Assembly (NCBI RefSeq): GCF_022829445.1
Contig: NZ_JAKSXY010000078.1
Location: 1-64,000 of the forward strand
Source: Methylobacterium sp. J-068
GTDB lineage: Bacteria > Pseudomonadota > Alphaproteobacteria > Rhizobiales > Beijerinckiaceae
Length of the DNA stretch: 64,000 nt
Direction: 5' to 3'
In this document: one piece after another, positions 54,783 to 63,625 of the stretch
How the letters are laid out: each line of letters begins with the position of its first letter
Position numbering within the stretch: the stretch's first letter is position 1
The notes under the pieces: generated by a model
What the model saw: only the letters and a program-made list of their open reading frames with translations
The model's database searches: none
Told to the model about the DNA's origin: nothing
Program-made: the position numbers and the translations under genes

Positions 54783-57017
54783 ATGCGGAGCATCCGCCTA
54801 CTTCTCCTGACCGGCACGATCCTGCCGGCCCTCGCCCTGCCCGGCCCCGTCGCGGCCCGTCCGGATGCCGAGATGGCCGGCACCATCGTGCTGGCGCAGG
54901 GAGGACCGGGCGAAGGACCTCGCGGCGGGGAAGGTCCGCGTGGTGGGGAGGGTCCTCGTGGTGGCCCGCCGGGCGGGCGCGAGCGCCCCGAGCCGCGCCA
55001 GGAGCGCCCCGAACCTCGGCAGGAGCGACCGGAGCGTCAAGCGCCGCGTCCCGAGCCGCGCCAGGAGCGGCCCGAACCGAGGCAGGAGCGGCCCGAGCCG
55101 CGCCAGGAACGTCCCGAGCCGAGACAGGAGCGTCCCGCGCCCCGTCCGGAGCCGCGCCAGGAGCGACCGGAACCCAGGCAGGAGCGCCCGGAGCCGCGCC
55201 AGGAACGCCCGGCCGCCCGCCCGGACCAGCCCGCGCAGCCGCGCCCAGATCGCCCGGAGCGCCAAGATCGTCTGGAACGCCAGGATCGTGAGGAGCGCGG
55301 CGGTCCGCGCGAACGCGATTCCGGCCCGGCGCGTCGCCCGCCCGGCGCGGAGGCCCCGGCCGAGCGGCCGGCGGCCCCCCCGGCGGCCCGTGAGCGCGCG
55401 CCCGAGCGCCCCAATGTTCCCGAGCGCCCGACGGCGGCCGAGCCCGCGCGACCCGCGCCGGGGCAGCCGCGTCAGGGCCCCCCTCCGTCCGTGCCGGATG
55501 CCCGCACCCCCGCCAATCCCACCAATCCGAACGTGCCGGGCGCCCCGCCGCCGGCGCGTCCCGCGGCGCCCGGCGAGCCGCGCGCACCCGACGCGCAGAC
55601 TCAGCCGGGCCCGAATCCGGGCCAGCCCGGCGCGGTGGCGCCGAACGCGCGTCCGGGCGTCCCGGGCCGTCCGTTCACGCCTCCCGGTGCCCAGAACCCC
55701 GACGCGCCGCGTCCCGATGGCCGTCCCGGCCCTGACGGTCGTCCCGGAGCCAACGACCGTCCCGGCCCCGATGGTCGTTCCGGCCCCGATGGGCGTCCTG
55801 GCCCCGATGGTCGCCTCGGCCCCGATGGTCGCCCGGACCGCGACGGGTCCCTCCCGGGAGGCCGCGACCCGCGCCGCGACGGACCGGATCGGAACGATCC
55901 GCGGCTCGACCGCGACGGGCCGGGCCGTCCCGACCTTCGGCGCGGCGACGACCGCGACACCTTCGATCGCCGCAGCGGCGACGACCGGCGCGAGGACCGC
56001 GAGCGGCGGGACGCCTTCGAGCGGCGCGAGCCGCGCACCGGCTTCAACGCGCCGGGGCGCCCCGGCTACGTTCCGGGCGGGTTCCGGGACGATGACGAGG
56101 TGCGCGACTACGATCAGGTCCGCCGCGACCGGCGCGAGTTCTCGGAAGGGGGCCGGACCTACATCCGCGAGCCCGGCCGCATCATCGTGCGCGACCGCGA
56201 CAACTACTTCATCCGCCACGACGAGAACGAGCGCTTCCGCGATCTCGACCGGCGCGCCTATCGCAGCGAGCGGCGCGGCGGCGACACCATCACGTATCTC
56301 GACCGGCCCGGCGGCGAGCAGATCGTCACCATCGTGGACGATGACGGCCGCCTCGTGCGCCGCTCCCGCCGCTTCCGGGACGGGCGCGAGGTGGTGATCA
56401 TCGACAACGCCTTCGGGGGTGGCGCGCGCCGGCCGATCTACGACGACGTCGTCGACCTGCCGCCGCCCGACATCCGCATTCCGCGCGAGCGCTACGTGGT
56501 GGAGTACGACGGTGCCGACGAGCGCACCGTCTACGAAGCCCTGTCGGCCCCGCCGGTGGTGGCGGTGGACCGGCGCTACACCCTCGATCAGGTGCGCTAC
56601 AGCCCGCAGCTGCGAGCCCGCATGCGCAGCGTGGACATCGACACGATCAACTTCGACACCGGCTCGTTCACGGTGACGCCGGACCAGGCCGCCCGCCTCG
56701 CCACCATCGCGGCGGCGATCAACCGGGCGATCAAGGCCAACCCGCAGGAAGTGTTCCTGATCGAGGGCTACACCGACGCGGTGGGCTCCGACATCGACAA
56801 CCTCTCGCTCTCCGATCGCCGCGCGCAGTCGGTGGCCACGGTGTTGACGCAGAACTTCCAGGTGCCGCCCGAGAACCTGACCACGCAGGGCTACGGCGAA
56901 CAATACCTGAAGGTGAACACGCAGAACGCCGCGCGCGAGAACCGCCGGGTCACCGTCCGCCGCATCACCCCGCTGATCCAGCAGCAGGGCGAGGCGGCAC
57001 CGCCGCCGCCGCGCTGA
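54783..57017 (+). CDS. OmpA-family protein with EPRQERP heptad repeats
   Basis: A 744-residue envelope protein. A signal peptide ends near residue 26 (GPVAARP). Residues about 45-150 are dominated by nine copies of the heptad EPRQERP, giving a dense alternation of charges and prolines. A second low-complexity stretch (about residues 310-360) repeats GPDGRP about seven times, collagen-like. A central Arg/Asp-rich domain contains SEGGRTYIREPGRIIVRD and ENERFRDLDRRAYRSER. The C-terminus is an OmpA-like peptidoglycan-binding domain (FLIEGYTDAVGSDIDNLSLS, then DRRAQSV). It is likely periplasmic, bound to peptidoglycan. I use the ATG at 54783; a GTG three codons earlier is possible. Confidence 0.9.
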   Translation: MRSIRLLLLTGTILPALALPGPVAARPDAEMAGTIVLAQGGPGEGPRGGEGPRGGEGPRGGPPGGRERPEPRQERPEPRQERPERQAPRPEPRQERPEPRQERPEPRQERPEPRQERPAPRPEPRQERPEPRQERPEPRQERPAARPDQPAQPRPDRPERQDRLERQDREERGGPRERDSGPARRPPGAEAPAERPAAPPAARERAPERPNVPERPTAAEPARPAPGQPRQGPPPSVPDARTPANPTNPNVPGAPPPARPAAPGEPRAPDAQTQPGPNPGQPGAVAPNARPGVPGRPFTPPGAQNPDAPRPDGRPGPDGRPGANDRPGPDGRSGPDGRPGPDGRLGPDGRPDRDGSLPGGRDPRRDGPDRNDPRLDRDGPGRPDLRRGDDRDTFDRRSGDDRREDRERRDAFERREPRTGFNAPGRPGYVPGGFRDDDEVRDYDQVRRDRREFSEGGRTYIREPGRIIVRDRDNYFIRHDENERFRDLDRRAYRSERRGGDTITYLDRPGGEQIVTIVDDDGRLVRRSRRFRDGREVVIIDNAFGGGARRPIYDDVVDLPPPDIRIPRERYVVEYDGADERTVYEALSAPPVVAVDRRYTLDQVRYSPQLRARMRSVDIDTINFDTGSFTVTPDQAARLATIAAAINRAIKANPQEVFLIEGYTDAVGSDIDNLSLSDRRAQSVATVLTQNFQVPPENLTTQGYGEQYLKVNTQNAARENRRVTVRRITPLIQQQGEAAPPPPR
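54985..55215 (+). repeat. Tandem heptad-coding repeat inside the OmpA-family gene
   Basis: About nine 21-base units encoding EPRQERP, interrupted twice by short variants (QAPRP, APRP). Unit sequences differ at third positions, so the array is old enough to have diverged or is under protein-level selection. Confidence 0.8.
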
Positions 57018-57165
57018 GCCGCCACCCGAGAGACCGGGACGCCTCGAGTCCCGGTCGCCACATCCGCGATCGGCGGGCGGGAAGCGGTTCCCCGGCCCGC
57101 CGGTCCGGCCTATATCCCGGGGCACGGGGCCGGCCCATTCGCGCCGCGACGGAGCAGGAGCCGGC

Positions 57166-58380
57166 ATGGACGAGGCGAGCGCGCGGTTGATCGAGGCCGG
57201 CACCCCGGCCTTCCGCCGCACCGCCATCGCGCTGGGGGCCGCGGGCTTCTCCACCTTCGCGGTGCTCTACGGAGTGCAGCCCCTGCTGCCCGTCTTCGCG
57301 GACGACTTCGCGGTCTCGCCGGCCGAGAGCAGCCTCGCCCTGTCGCTGCCCTGCGCCATGCTGGCGATCGCGCTCCTGGTCGTCAGCCCGCTCTCGGAGG
57401 TCTGGGGCCGCAAGCCCATCATGGTGGCCTCGCTCTTCGCCTCGGCACTCCTCACCATCGTCGCCGTGCTGGTGCCGAGCTGGCACGGCTTCCTGGCCCT
57501 GCGCGCGCTGACCGGCCTCGCCGCCTCCGGCCTGCCGGCCGTGGCGATGGCCTATCTCGGCGAGGAGATGCACGGGCGCGCCATCGGCCTCTCCATGGGC
57601 CTGCTCATCGGCGGCAATGCGCTCGGGGGCATGGTCGGGCGGCTCCTCGCCGGCATCATCGCGGACCACGCCTCCTGGCGCTGGGGCCTCGGCACCATCG
57701 GGCTCCTGGCGCTGCTCGCCGCCATCGCCTTCGTCTACCTGCTGCCGGATTCCCGCCGTTTCCGGCCCAACCGGATGCGCTGGCGCGAGGTGCCCGGCAC
57801 CTTCGGCCAGCACTTCCGCGATCCGGGCCTGCCCTGGCTATTCGCGGAGGCGTTCCTGCTCATGGGCGGGTTCGTGTGCATCTACAACTACATCGGCTTC
57901 CGCCTGCTCGATCCGCCCTTCTCCCTGAGCCAGAGCGCCATCGGGGCGATCTTCGTGGTCTACCTGTTCGGCACGGTCTCCTCGGCGCTGACGGGCGAGA
58001 TCGCGAGCCGGCTCGGGCGGCGCAAGGTGCTGTGGCTCGCGATCCTGCTCGGGCTCGGGGGCGTTTGCCTCACCCTGTCGAGCCATCTCGCGCTCATCAT
58101 CCTCGGCATCGTCCTCGTCACGGTGGGGTTCTTCGGCGCGCATTCCGTCGCCAGCAGCTGGGTCGGGCGCCGCGCCCTGCGCGACCGGGCCCAGGCCTCC
58201 TCGATCTATCTCTGCCTGTACTATCTCGGCTCCTCGGTGCTCGGGACCGCCGGCGGCTGGTTCTTCGCCCATTCGGGCTGGGTCGGCGTGGTGGCGTTCT
58301 TCGCCACCCTCTACGGCGCCGCCCTCGCCATCGCGCTGCGCCTGTCGCGCCTGGCGCCCCTCGTCCCGGCGGATGGCTGA
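57166..58380 (+). CDS. MFS transporter, drug efflux type
   Basis: A 404-residue, twelve-helix major facilitator. The start is GVQPLLPVFADDFAVSPAES, followed by the motif-A-like SPLSEVWGRKPIM and the motif-C-like GNALGGMVGRLLAG, which suit a drug:H+ antiporter of the YnfM/CynX-like sort. The second half repeats EIASRLGRRKVL. Substrate unknown. Psd follows 115 bases downstream on the same strand. Confidence 0.88.
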   Translation: MDEASARLIEAGTPAFRRTAIALGAAGFSTFAVLYGVQPLLPVFADDFAVSPAESSLALSLPCAMLAIALLVVSPLSEVWGRKPIMVASLFASALLTIVAVLVPSWHGFLALRALTGLAASGLPAVAMAYLGEEMHGRAIGLSMGLLIGGNALGGMVGRLLAGIIADHASWRWGLGTIGLLALLAAIAFVYLLPDSRRFRPNRMRWREVPGTFGQHFRDPGLPWLFAEAFLLMGGFVCIYNYIGFRLLDPPFSLSQSAIGAIFVVYLFGTVSSALTGEIASRLGRRKVLWLAILLGLGGVCLTLSSHLALIILGIVLVTVGFFGAHSVASSWVGRRALRDRAQASSIYLCLYYLGSSVLGTAGGWFFAHSGWVGVVAFFATLYGAALAIALRLSRLAPLVPADG

Positions 58381-58495
58381 GCGCCGCTCCGATCCAAAAT
58401 CCTGTGACGGATGCCCCCGCGTGCCTTAAGAGGGGCGCCTGCCCGGGCGGCCCTTCCAAGATCGCCCATCCGACGAAAGCAGTCCTGAGCCCCCC

Positions 58496-59206
58496 ATGAC
58501 CGACCTCCTCGAGACGATTCGCCGGACGCTCGTGCCGATCCACAAGGAGGGCTATCCCTTCATCGTCATCGGCATCGTGCTGACGGTGATCGGCGGCTAC
58601 TTCGCGCAGTTCCTGGGCTGGATCTTCCTGATCCTCACCCTCTGGGTCTGCTACTTCTTCCGCGACCCCGAGCGGGTGACGCCGGTGGGCGACGGCCTCG
58701 TGGTCTCGCCGGCGGATGGCCGGGTGAACCTCATCGCCACCGTGCTGCCGCCGCCCGAGCTCGACCTGCCGCAGGAGCCGATGCTGCGCGTCTCGGTGTT
58801 CATGAACGTGTTCGACTGCCACGTGAACCGGGTGCCGGTGACGGGCCGGATCGGCCAGATCCACTACACGCCGGGCCTCTTCCTCAACGCCGAGCTCGAC
58901 AAGGCCAGCGACGACAACGAGCGCAACGGCCTCGTGATGGAGACGACCCACAGGGGCGCGCCCGTGCGCATCGGCGTCGTGCAGATCGCCGGCCTGGTCG
59001 CGCGCCGCATCGTCGGCTGGGTGCAGGCCAACGACACCCTGAACGTCGGCGAGCGCTTCGGCCTGATCCGCTTCGGCTCGCGGGTCGACGTCTACCTCCC
59101 CGTGGGCACCCGCGTCCTCGTCGGGCTCGGCCAGAAGGCGGTGGCCGGCGAGACCGTGCTCGCCGATCTCGGCGGCGGCCCCGAGCGCGTCTTCCGTCGC
59201 ATCTGA
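58496..59206 (+). CDS. psd: Phosphatidylserine decarboxylase (short form)
   Basis: A 236-residue proenzyme that makes phosphatidylethanolamine from phosphatidylserine. A membrane segment lies near residues 20-52. The catalytic region includes [28 protein letters not shown] and the self-cleavage site FGS at 193-195, where Ser195 becomes the pyruvoyl group. This is the archaeal-type short Psd common in alphaproteobacteria. pssA starts 9 bases later, giving the usual psd-pssA operon that makes PE in two steps. Confidence 0.95.
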   Translation: MTDLLETIRRTLVPIHKEGYPFIVIGIVLTVIGGYFAQFLGWIFLILTLWVCYFFRDPERVTPVGDGLVVSPADGRVNLIATVLPPPELDLPQEPMLRVSVFMNVFDCHVNRVPVTGRIGQIHYTPGLFLNAELDKASDDNERNGLVMETTHRGAPVRIGVVQIAGLVARRIVGWVQANDTLNVGERFGLIRFGSRVDVYLPVGTRVLVGLGQKAVAGETVLADLGGGPERVFRRI

Positions 59207-59215
59207 GGGCATCCC

Positions 59216-60091
59216 ATGGACGACCTGTTCCCGCCCTTCGCGCCCGACGCCAACGAGCCCCGGCCGCGCCGCTTCAAGCCGGTGCCGTTCCGGATGATCG
59301 CGCCCAACATGATCACCCTGATGGCGCTCTGCCTCGGGCTGACCGCGATCCGCCTCGCCTTCGAGGGCAAGTTCGAGCCCGCCGTGATCGCGATCGTGGC
59401 CGCCGCCTTCCTCGACGGCATCGACGGGCGCGTGGCGCGCATGCTCAAGGGCACCTCGCGCTTCGGGGCCGAGCTCGATTCCCTGGCGGATTTCGTCAAT
59501 TTCGGCTGCGCGCCGGCGCTCATCCTCTACGGCTTCGCCCTGAAGGAGATGCGCTCGCTCGGCTGGATCGTGGCGCTGATCTTCACCATCGCCATGGCCC
59601 TGCGGCTCGCCCGCTTCAACGCGATGCTCGACGACCCCAGCCGCCCGGCCTGGAAGAAGGATTTCTTCGTCGGCATGCCGGCGCCCGCCGGGGCGCTCAC
59701 CGCGATGCTGCCGCTCTACCTCAACTTCCTCGGTCTGCCGATGGAGCACTGGGCGGCCCCCGTCGTGCTCGGCTACATGCTCTGCATCGCGCTCCTCGTG
59801 GTCTCCACGGTGCCGACCTTCTCGGGCAAGACCATGGGCAAGCGCGTGCCCCGCGACTGGGTGCTGCCGATCTTCCTCGTGGTGGTGGCGGCCTTCGGCC
59901 TGTTCATCAGCTACCCCTTCGAGGCGATGGTGACGCTGGCCGTCGGCTACCTCGTGACCCTGCCGATCGGCGCGGCCCAGTATCGGCGCCGGGCCAGGGC
60001 GGAGGCGCAGGGCGCCACGGCGGCGAGCCCCGAGGGCGCCCCCGAGGCGACGGCGGCCGATGCCGAGCGCAATCGGGGCGTGGGCATCTGA
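59216..60091 (+). CDS. pssA: CDP-diacylglycerol-serine O-phosphatidyltransferase
   Basis: A 291-residue inner-membrane enzyme that joins CDP-diacylglycerol and serine to give phosphatidylserine, the substrate of Psd. The CDP-alcohol transferase motif DG-x2-AR-x8-G-x3-D-x3-D is complete (D70 G71 A74 R75 G84 D88 D92). About seven hydrophobic segments follow. The C-terminal 35 residues are an Ala/Glu-rich tail. It overlaps neither neighbour, and dispersed repeat copy C follows immediately at the stop. Confidence 0.95.
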   Translation: MDDLFPPFAPDANEPRPRRFKPVPFRMIAPNMITLMALCLGLTAIRLAFEGKFEPAVIAIVAAAFLDGIDGRVARMLKGTSRFGAELDSLADFVNFGCAPALILYGFALKEMRSLGWIVALIFTIAMALRLARFNAMLDDPSRPAWKKDFFVGMPAPAGALTAMLPLYLNFLGLPMEHWAAPVVLGYMLCIALLVVSTVPTFSGKTMGKRVPRDWVLPIFLVVVAAFGLFISYPFEAMVTLAVGYLVTLPIGAAQYRRRARAEAQGATAASPEGAPEATAADAERNRGVGI

Positions 60092-60195
60092 TCCCGTCTC
60101 CGCTCGATCGAAGCGGAAGACGGGATCGCTCAGCCCGCGCGGCGCTGGGGCGAAGCCAAGATCCGCAGGGCGACGCCATCGAACGGATTTTGTCC
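60090..60195 (+). repeat. Dispersed palindromic repeat, copy C
   Basis: Complete element starting at the pssA stop. First palindrome GATCCCGTCT / AGACGGGATC (60090-60099, 60118-60127) around CGCTCGATCGAAGCGGA; then CAGCCCGCGCGGCGCTGGGG, CGAAGCCAAGATCCGC and GAACGGATTTTGTCC. Same order as copies A and B. Confidence 0.85.
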
Positions 60196-60214
60196 AGGAC
60201 GCCAACTGTCCTGG
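60194..60214 (+). promoter_or_regulatory. Hairpin 1 upstream of mscL
   Basis: CCAGGAC / GTCCTGG, perfect 7-base-pair stem with a 7-base loop. It directly follows repeat copy C. Confidence 0.45.
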
Positions 60215-60240
60215 CCTCACCGGCTCGCGTAAGCTTCCGG

Positions 60241-60269
60241 CCGGCCCTTCGCGCTCCGCGAAGGGCCGG
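60241..60269 (+). promoter_or_regulatory. Hairpin 2 in the mscL leader
   Basis: CCGGCCCTTCGCG / CGCGAAGGGCCGG, a perfect 13-base-pair stem with loop CTC, ending 18 bases before the mscL ATG. It may be a leader structure affecting translation, or a terminator of pssA read-through, but it lacks a T-run. Confidence 0.55.
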
Positions 60270-60287
60270 ACACGGGCGGGGGCGACG

Positions 60288-60716
60288 ATGCTGGAAGAAT
60301 TCAAGAAGTTCGCGCTGCGCGGCAACGTCGTCGATCTCGCGGTCGGCGTGATCATCGGCGCGGCCTTCGGGGCGATCGTCACCTCGGCGGTGCAGGACGT
60401 GTTCATGCCGATGATCGGCGCGATCACCGGCGGCCTCGATTTCTCGAACTACTACATCGCCCTGTCGTCGAGCGTGCAGAAGGGCGCGGCCTATGCCGAT
60501 GCCAAGAAGCAGGGCGCTGTGATCGGCTACGGCCAGTTCATCACCGTGGCGCTGAACTTCATGATCGTCGCCTTCGTGCTCTTCCTCGTGATCCGGGCGA
60601 TGAACCGCCTCGTCAGCAAGGAGGAAGCCAAGCCCGAGACCGTGGCCGAGGTGCCGGCCGACGTGAAGCTGCTGGCCGAGATCCGCGACCTCCTGGCGAC
60701 GAAGCGGGTGATTTGA
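60288..60716 (+). CDS. mscL: Large-conductance mechanosensitive channel MscL
   Basis: A 142-residue channel subunit that opens at high membrane tension to release solutes under osmotic downshock. The N-terminal amphipathic helix and first membrane helix ([20 protein letters not shown], then [11 protein letters not shown]) are typical, the second helix is near 80-105, and the C-terminal helical bundle ends [17 protein letters not shown]. The ATG at 60288 begins this conserved helix; a longer frame adds only sequence from the upstream repeat. It lies next to psd-pssA, which make the main membrane phospholipid. Confidence 0.95.
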   Translation: MLEEFKKFALRGNVVDLAVGVIIGAAFGAIVTSAVQDVFMPMIGAITGGLDFSNYYIALSSSVQKGAAYADAKKQGAVIGYGQFITVALNFMIVAFVLFLVIRAMNRLVSKEEAKPETVAEVPADVKLLAEIRDLLATKRVI

Positions 60717-60964
60717 CGCCGCTCCGCCCGCGAGGGGCGGCGTGTCTTGACTCCCGGCGAGGCTGGGGCGATCGAACGGGGCCGGCGCGCCGATGGAAAG
60801 CTCCGTGCCGTCCGTCCCGTCGAGCATTCTCCCTCCGTGCCGGCCTCGCGGGCGCCCACGCGCGCAGAGATCGACGGACAGGGTCCGCGACGCGCCGGAT
60901 CATTCCGGGGCCTCAGGCGATCTTCGAGGGCCTGAAGGTGTTCGCAAGCATAGAATCGAGAAAG

Positions 60965-61603
60965 ATGGACCACATCATTCGATACTGGGACACGTTCTAC
61001 GCCGGCCGGCGTGGCAATCCGGAGCCCACCAGTTTCGCTCGGTTTATCGAGCGACGGTTTCCGGATCATACGACGCTCGTGGATGTCGGCTGCGGCGATG
61101 GCCGCGATACGCTCTGGTTCGCCTCGCGCGGATGGTCCGGGATCGGGCTGGATGCCTCGAACGCGACGCTCGTCGAATGCGCGCGAAGAGGCGAGACGTT
61201 CGGAGAACGGTGCCGCTTCGTGAGATCGGAGATCGGCCGGGACAGCATCGATGCCGCCTTGCGCGGACACGCGATCGATCTTCGAAAAACCCTCGTCTAT
61301 GCGCGGTTTCTGCTGCACGCCATTACCGACGCGGAGGAGCACTGGTTCCTGGAGGACGTGTCGTCCCTGGTCGCCCGAGGCGCGCGTCTGTGCGTGGAAG
61401 CGCGCACCGTCGAGGACGCGTCGCTCCCGAAGGTCGAGGCGCCGCATTACCGCCGGTTCATCGAGGCTCGGACGCTGGAGGAGCGCTGCCGCTCCCTTGA
61501 TATGGAGGTTGAGTTTATGCAGTGTGGAAAAGGATTGGCACCTTACAAGTCTGAGGATCCCGCAGTCGTGCGCATGATCTGCCGTGGGAGCGGAAATGTA
61601 TAG
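60965..61603 (+). CDS. Class I SAM-dependent methyltransferase
   Basis: A 212-residue methyltransferase. The S-adenosylmethionine loop is LVDVGCGDGRDTLW (D40-x-G-x-G), then GIGLDASNATLVECARR, with the acidic residue at the end of strand 2. The C-terminal half contains RFLLHAITDAEEHWF. Acceptor unknown. GC content is clearly lower than in the neighbours, and the downstream LicD-like gene starts inside its last codons (ATGTATAG overlap), so the two form a coupled pair of foreign origin that could modify a surface glycan. This role is inferred. Confidence 0.8.
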   Translation: MDHIIRYWDTFYAGRRGNPEPTSFARFIERRFPDHTTLVDVGCGDGRDTLWFASRGWSGIGLDASNATLVECARRGETFGERCRFVRSEIGRDSIDAALRGHAIDLRKTLVYARFLLHAITDAEEHWFLEDVSSLVARGARLCVEARTVEDASLPKVEAPHYRRFIEARTLEERCRSLDMEVEFMQCGKGLAPYKSEDPAVVRMICRGSGNV

Positions 61604-62891
61604 ATCGGTCAAGCGTCGCTACAATCGCGGCAATCTCATCGCCGCCTGCGCCGTCTTGCAAAGCCTGGAGCCGTTTCCATTTTACGGGACGCTGCTCGGC
61701 CTGACGCGTGAAGGCGATATCATCAAGCACGACGACGATATCGACCTGTTCGTGGATATCAAGCACAGCCGCGCTGCGGCATCACTTCTACGCTCGGCCG
61801 GGTTTACGGTCACGGACGATACGTATCCGAACATTTCACCGTATTTCATGCAGGGCACCAAGATCATAGACGGTGTCAAGACGTTCGTGGACATATATTT
61901 GTTCGAGAACGATCCGAATCGGCCTTGGATCGTCGATCGCTGGAATTTCGGGGGATGCCCCGGGCACATCTTCACGCATCTTCACATCGACAAGGATTTG
62001 ATCTTCCCGCTCCGGCGGCGGGAGTTTTTCGGCCAGGAATTCCTTCTCCCCTCCGGAATGGCGCAATGTTGCCAGTTTCTCTACGGGCCAAGTTGGCGGG
62101 AGAAGCTGTCCAAGGGGGGGAACGAGTACAAGATCGTCATCCAGGATCACCGCCCGGCGCTCGTGCTGACGAATGGCGCCGCGATTCCTCCAACCACGCC
62201 GGAGGCCCTTCCGGGCAGCGTCGCGGCCGAGAACGAAGGGTCGGCGTCAGGCGTCGCCGGATCCTCCTGGGCGCGCACAGTCGCCGAAGCGACACGTGCG
62301 ACGGCTACGGAAATCGTCTCGGAGAGACCGGCCCGTCATGGCGTGCGGTGGAAACGGACTGGCCTCGGGACGCGCGCCGTTCGGCTGCGCATTCATGCGC
62401 CGCGTTCCCCGCGCAGATCGGGACGCCGTCTACCGGGTCCCGCCGGTCTCGCTCCCCGGTCCCGCGCCGAGATCCCCGAGCAGGCCCTCGAGGGCCTGTT
62501 CCACGGCCCCCGTCCCTTCTTCATGCGTCTTCAGCCGCACTTCGAGGCGCTTGATCTGCGGTTCGAACGCCTCGGGCACCACCGGATCGCCGAGATATTG
62601 GGGGACCCCCTCCTCGGTGGTGAAGACGGAGCGCAACTGCTGGCCGAGATGGTCCCGCACCGGCTCCGGCAGGGCAGGATCGGAAAGCGTAACGTCCGCC
62701 ATCGTCGTGGTATCCTTCGCGTCGATCGAGAATCGAATGCCGATGATCAAGGGCAACGCCGCACGCGCGGACCTGTCCCGGTTCCTCGCGGCGGCCCATC
62801 GCAGGCAACGGGCGAAGTCCGGACGCGTTGCGTGCCGCGAATGGGACCCAAACGGAAAGTCCGGCGCCTGCGCACGCCACCGACACCCTGA
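61596..62891 (+). CDS. LicD/fukutin-like nucleotidyl or phosphotransferase, run-on 3' end
   Basis: A 431-codon open frame whose first 190 residues are a LicD-like domain: FYGTLLGLTREGD leads to HDDDIDL (H45, D46-D48, D50), the metal site of the family that adds phosphocholine or other phospho-groups to glycans. Start at 61596 follows GGAG and overlaps the methyltransferase stop. From about 62170 on, the frame turns into Arg/Pro/Gly-rich sequence without family likeness and lies antisense to the NepR-like gene, so the native 3' end was probably lost and the frame runs on by chance. By hand count, 61801-61920 is 56 G+C of 120 (47%), far below the surrounding DNA. Domain call moderate; function inferred. 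Confidence 0.65.
   Translation: MYRSVKRRYNRGNLIAACAVLQSLEPFPFYGTLLGLTREGDIIKHDDDIDLFVDIKHSRAAASLLRSAGFTVTDDTYPNISPYFMQGTKIIDGVKTFVDIYLFENDPNRPWIVDRWNFGGCPGHIFTHLHIDKDLIFPLRRREFFGQEFLLPSGMAQCCQFLYGPSWREKLSKGGNEYKIVIQDHRPALVLTNGAAIPPTTPEALPGSVAAENEGSASGVAGSSWARTVAEATRATATEIVSERPARHGVRWKRTGLGTRAVRLRIHAPRSPRRSGRRLPGPAGLAPRSRAEIPEQALEGLFHGPRPFFMRLQPHFEALDLRFERLGHHRIAEILGDPLLGGEDGAQLLAEMVPHRLRQGRIGKRNVRHRRGILRVDRESNADDQGQRRTRGPVPVPRGGPSQATGEVRTRCVPRMGPKRKVRRLRTPPTP
62430..62702 (-). CDS. NepR-like anti-sigma factor candidate
   Basis: A 90-residue small protein. The core RDHLGQQLRSVF, then VVPEAFEPQIKRLE, resembles the two helices of NepR (pattern LG-x-x-LR then VP-x-x-hhxxhhxxL), the anti-sigma factor that holds EcfG in the alphaproteobacterial general stress response. 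The spacing between the helices is about eight residues longer than in ordinary NepR, and the C-terminal tail is longer. An EcfG-type sigma gene lies about 900 bases upstream on the same strand. I chose the ATG at 62702 because AAGGAT precedes it; the longer frame adds 18 residues. Homology is tentative. Confidence 0.5.
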   Translation of the reverse strand: MADVTLSDPALPEPVRDHLGQQLRSVFTTEEGVPQYLGDPVVPEAFEPQIKRLEVRLKTHEEGTGAVEQALEGLLGDLGAGPGSETGGTR

Positions 62892-63015
62892 TCCCTTCGC
62901 CGAGACCGTGCCGGACCCGGGAGCCCGGCCTCACGAGGCAGTCCCCCGGCGCAGAGCGCGCCGGGGGCTCGACGGTGGACCGCGGACCCGCGATCCACCC
63001 GCGACAAAGCCAGGT

Positions 63016-63426
63016 TCAGTCGATGACTTCGACGATGCGGTGGCCGCGATCCACCAGCACGGGGCGATCGTTGACGATGGTGTAGCGGGCGCCGCGCGCG
63101 TTGTACTCGGCCGGGACCTCGTAATAGGTCACGCCGGAGCTCGGCAGGACGGTGCCGACGCGGACGTCGCCGTTGTAATCGTAGGACGAGCGGCGCTCGC
63201 TGGTGACGTAGCTGCGGAAGCGGGGGCGGTCGTCGATGCCGAGGATGCCACCCACCGTGCCGGTGGCCGCGCCGACCGCGCCGCCGACGATCGCGCCGAC
63301 CGGGCCGGCCGCATCCGCGCCATCCTGCGCGCCGCGCTCGGCGCCGCGCACGAGGCCCTGCGCCTGGGCCGCCATCGGCAGGCTGAGGGCGAGGGCGGAG
63401 GCGGCGAGGAGTGTCTTGAAGGTCAT
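63016..63426 (-). CDS. DUF1236 domain protein, exported
   Basis: A 136-residue exported protein. A signal peptide ends near residue 22 (MAAQAQ). A Gly/Ala-rich stretch (GAIVGGAVGAATGTVGG, near residues 43-60) may be a membrane-interacting or flexible segment. The C-terminal part (GTVLPSSGVTYYEVPAEY, then VNDRPVLVDRGHRIVEVID) is the DUF1236 pattern common in Hyphomicrobiales. The start follows CAGGAG. It lies between the NepR-like and EcfG-like genes, so it may be a stress-response target. Confidence 0.82.
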   Translation of the reverse strand: MTFKTLLAASALALSLPMAAQAQGLVRGAERGAQDGADAAGPVGAIVGGAVGAATGTVGGILGIDDRPRFRSYVTSERRSSYDYNGDVRVGTVLPSSGVTYYEVPAEYNARGARYTIVNDRPVLVDRGHRIVEVID

Positions 63427-63453
63427 GATCGGGCTCCTGAACGAGTGTCCCGC

Positions 63454-63479
63454 GACGCTGTGAAGCGCTGCCGGGTTCA
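63454..63479 (-). promoter_or_regulatory. Possible EcfG-type promoter for the DUF1236 gene
   Basis: On the minus strand, TGAAC is followed after 17 bases by CGTC. The EcfG consensus is GGAAC-N16/17-CGTT, so 7 of 9 positions match. The -10 box lies 28 bases before the start codon. Weak match, supported mainly by the neighbouring sigma gene. Confidence 0.3.
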
Positions 63480-63625
63480 GGGCAGTAACGTCCGACGCCC
63501 GGAAGGGATGCGTCGATTTTTCTCGCGCGCCATCCGGGGCCATCGTGTCCGAGCCCGCGCGACCTGGGCTCGTGCCTGTCGCGTCACGCGTCCGAAATCA
63601 CGCGTCCGAAATCACGCGTCCCAGG

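Noticed and set aside
54985..55215. Possible CRISPR array
   Set aside because: The periodic sequence is a 21-base coding repeat without spacers, inside an OmpA-family gene.
62747..63007. Minus-strand frame of 86 codons between the NepR-like and DUF1236 genes
   Set aside because: Poor composition, no ribosome binding site and no recognisable domain.
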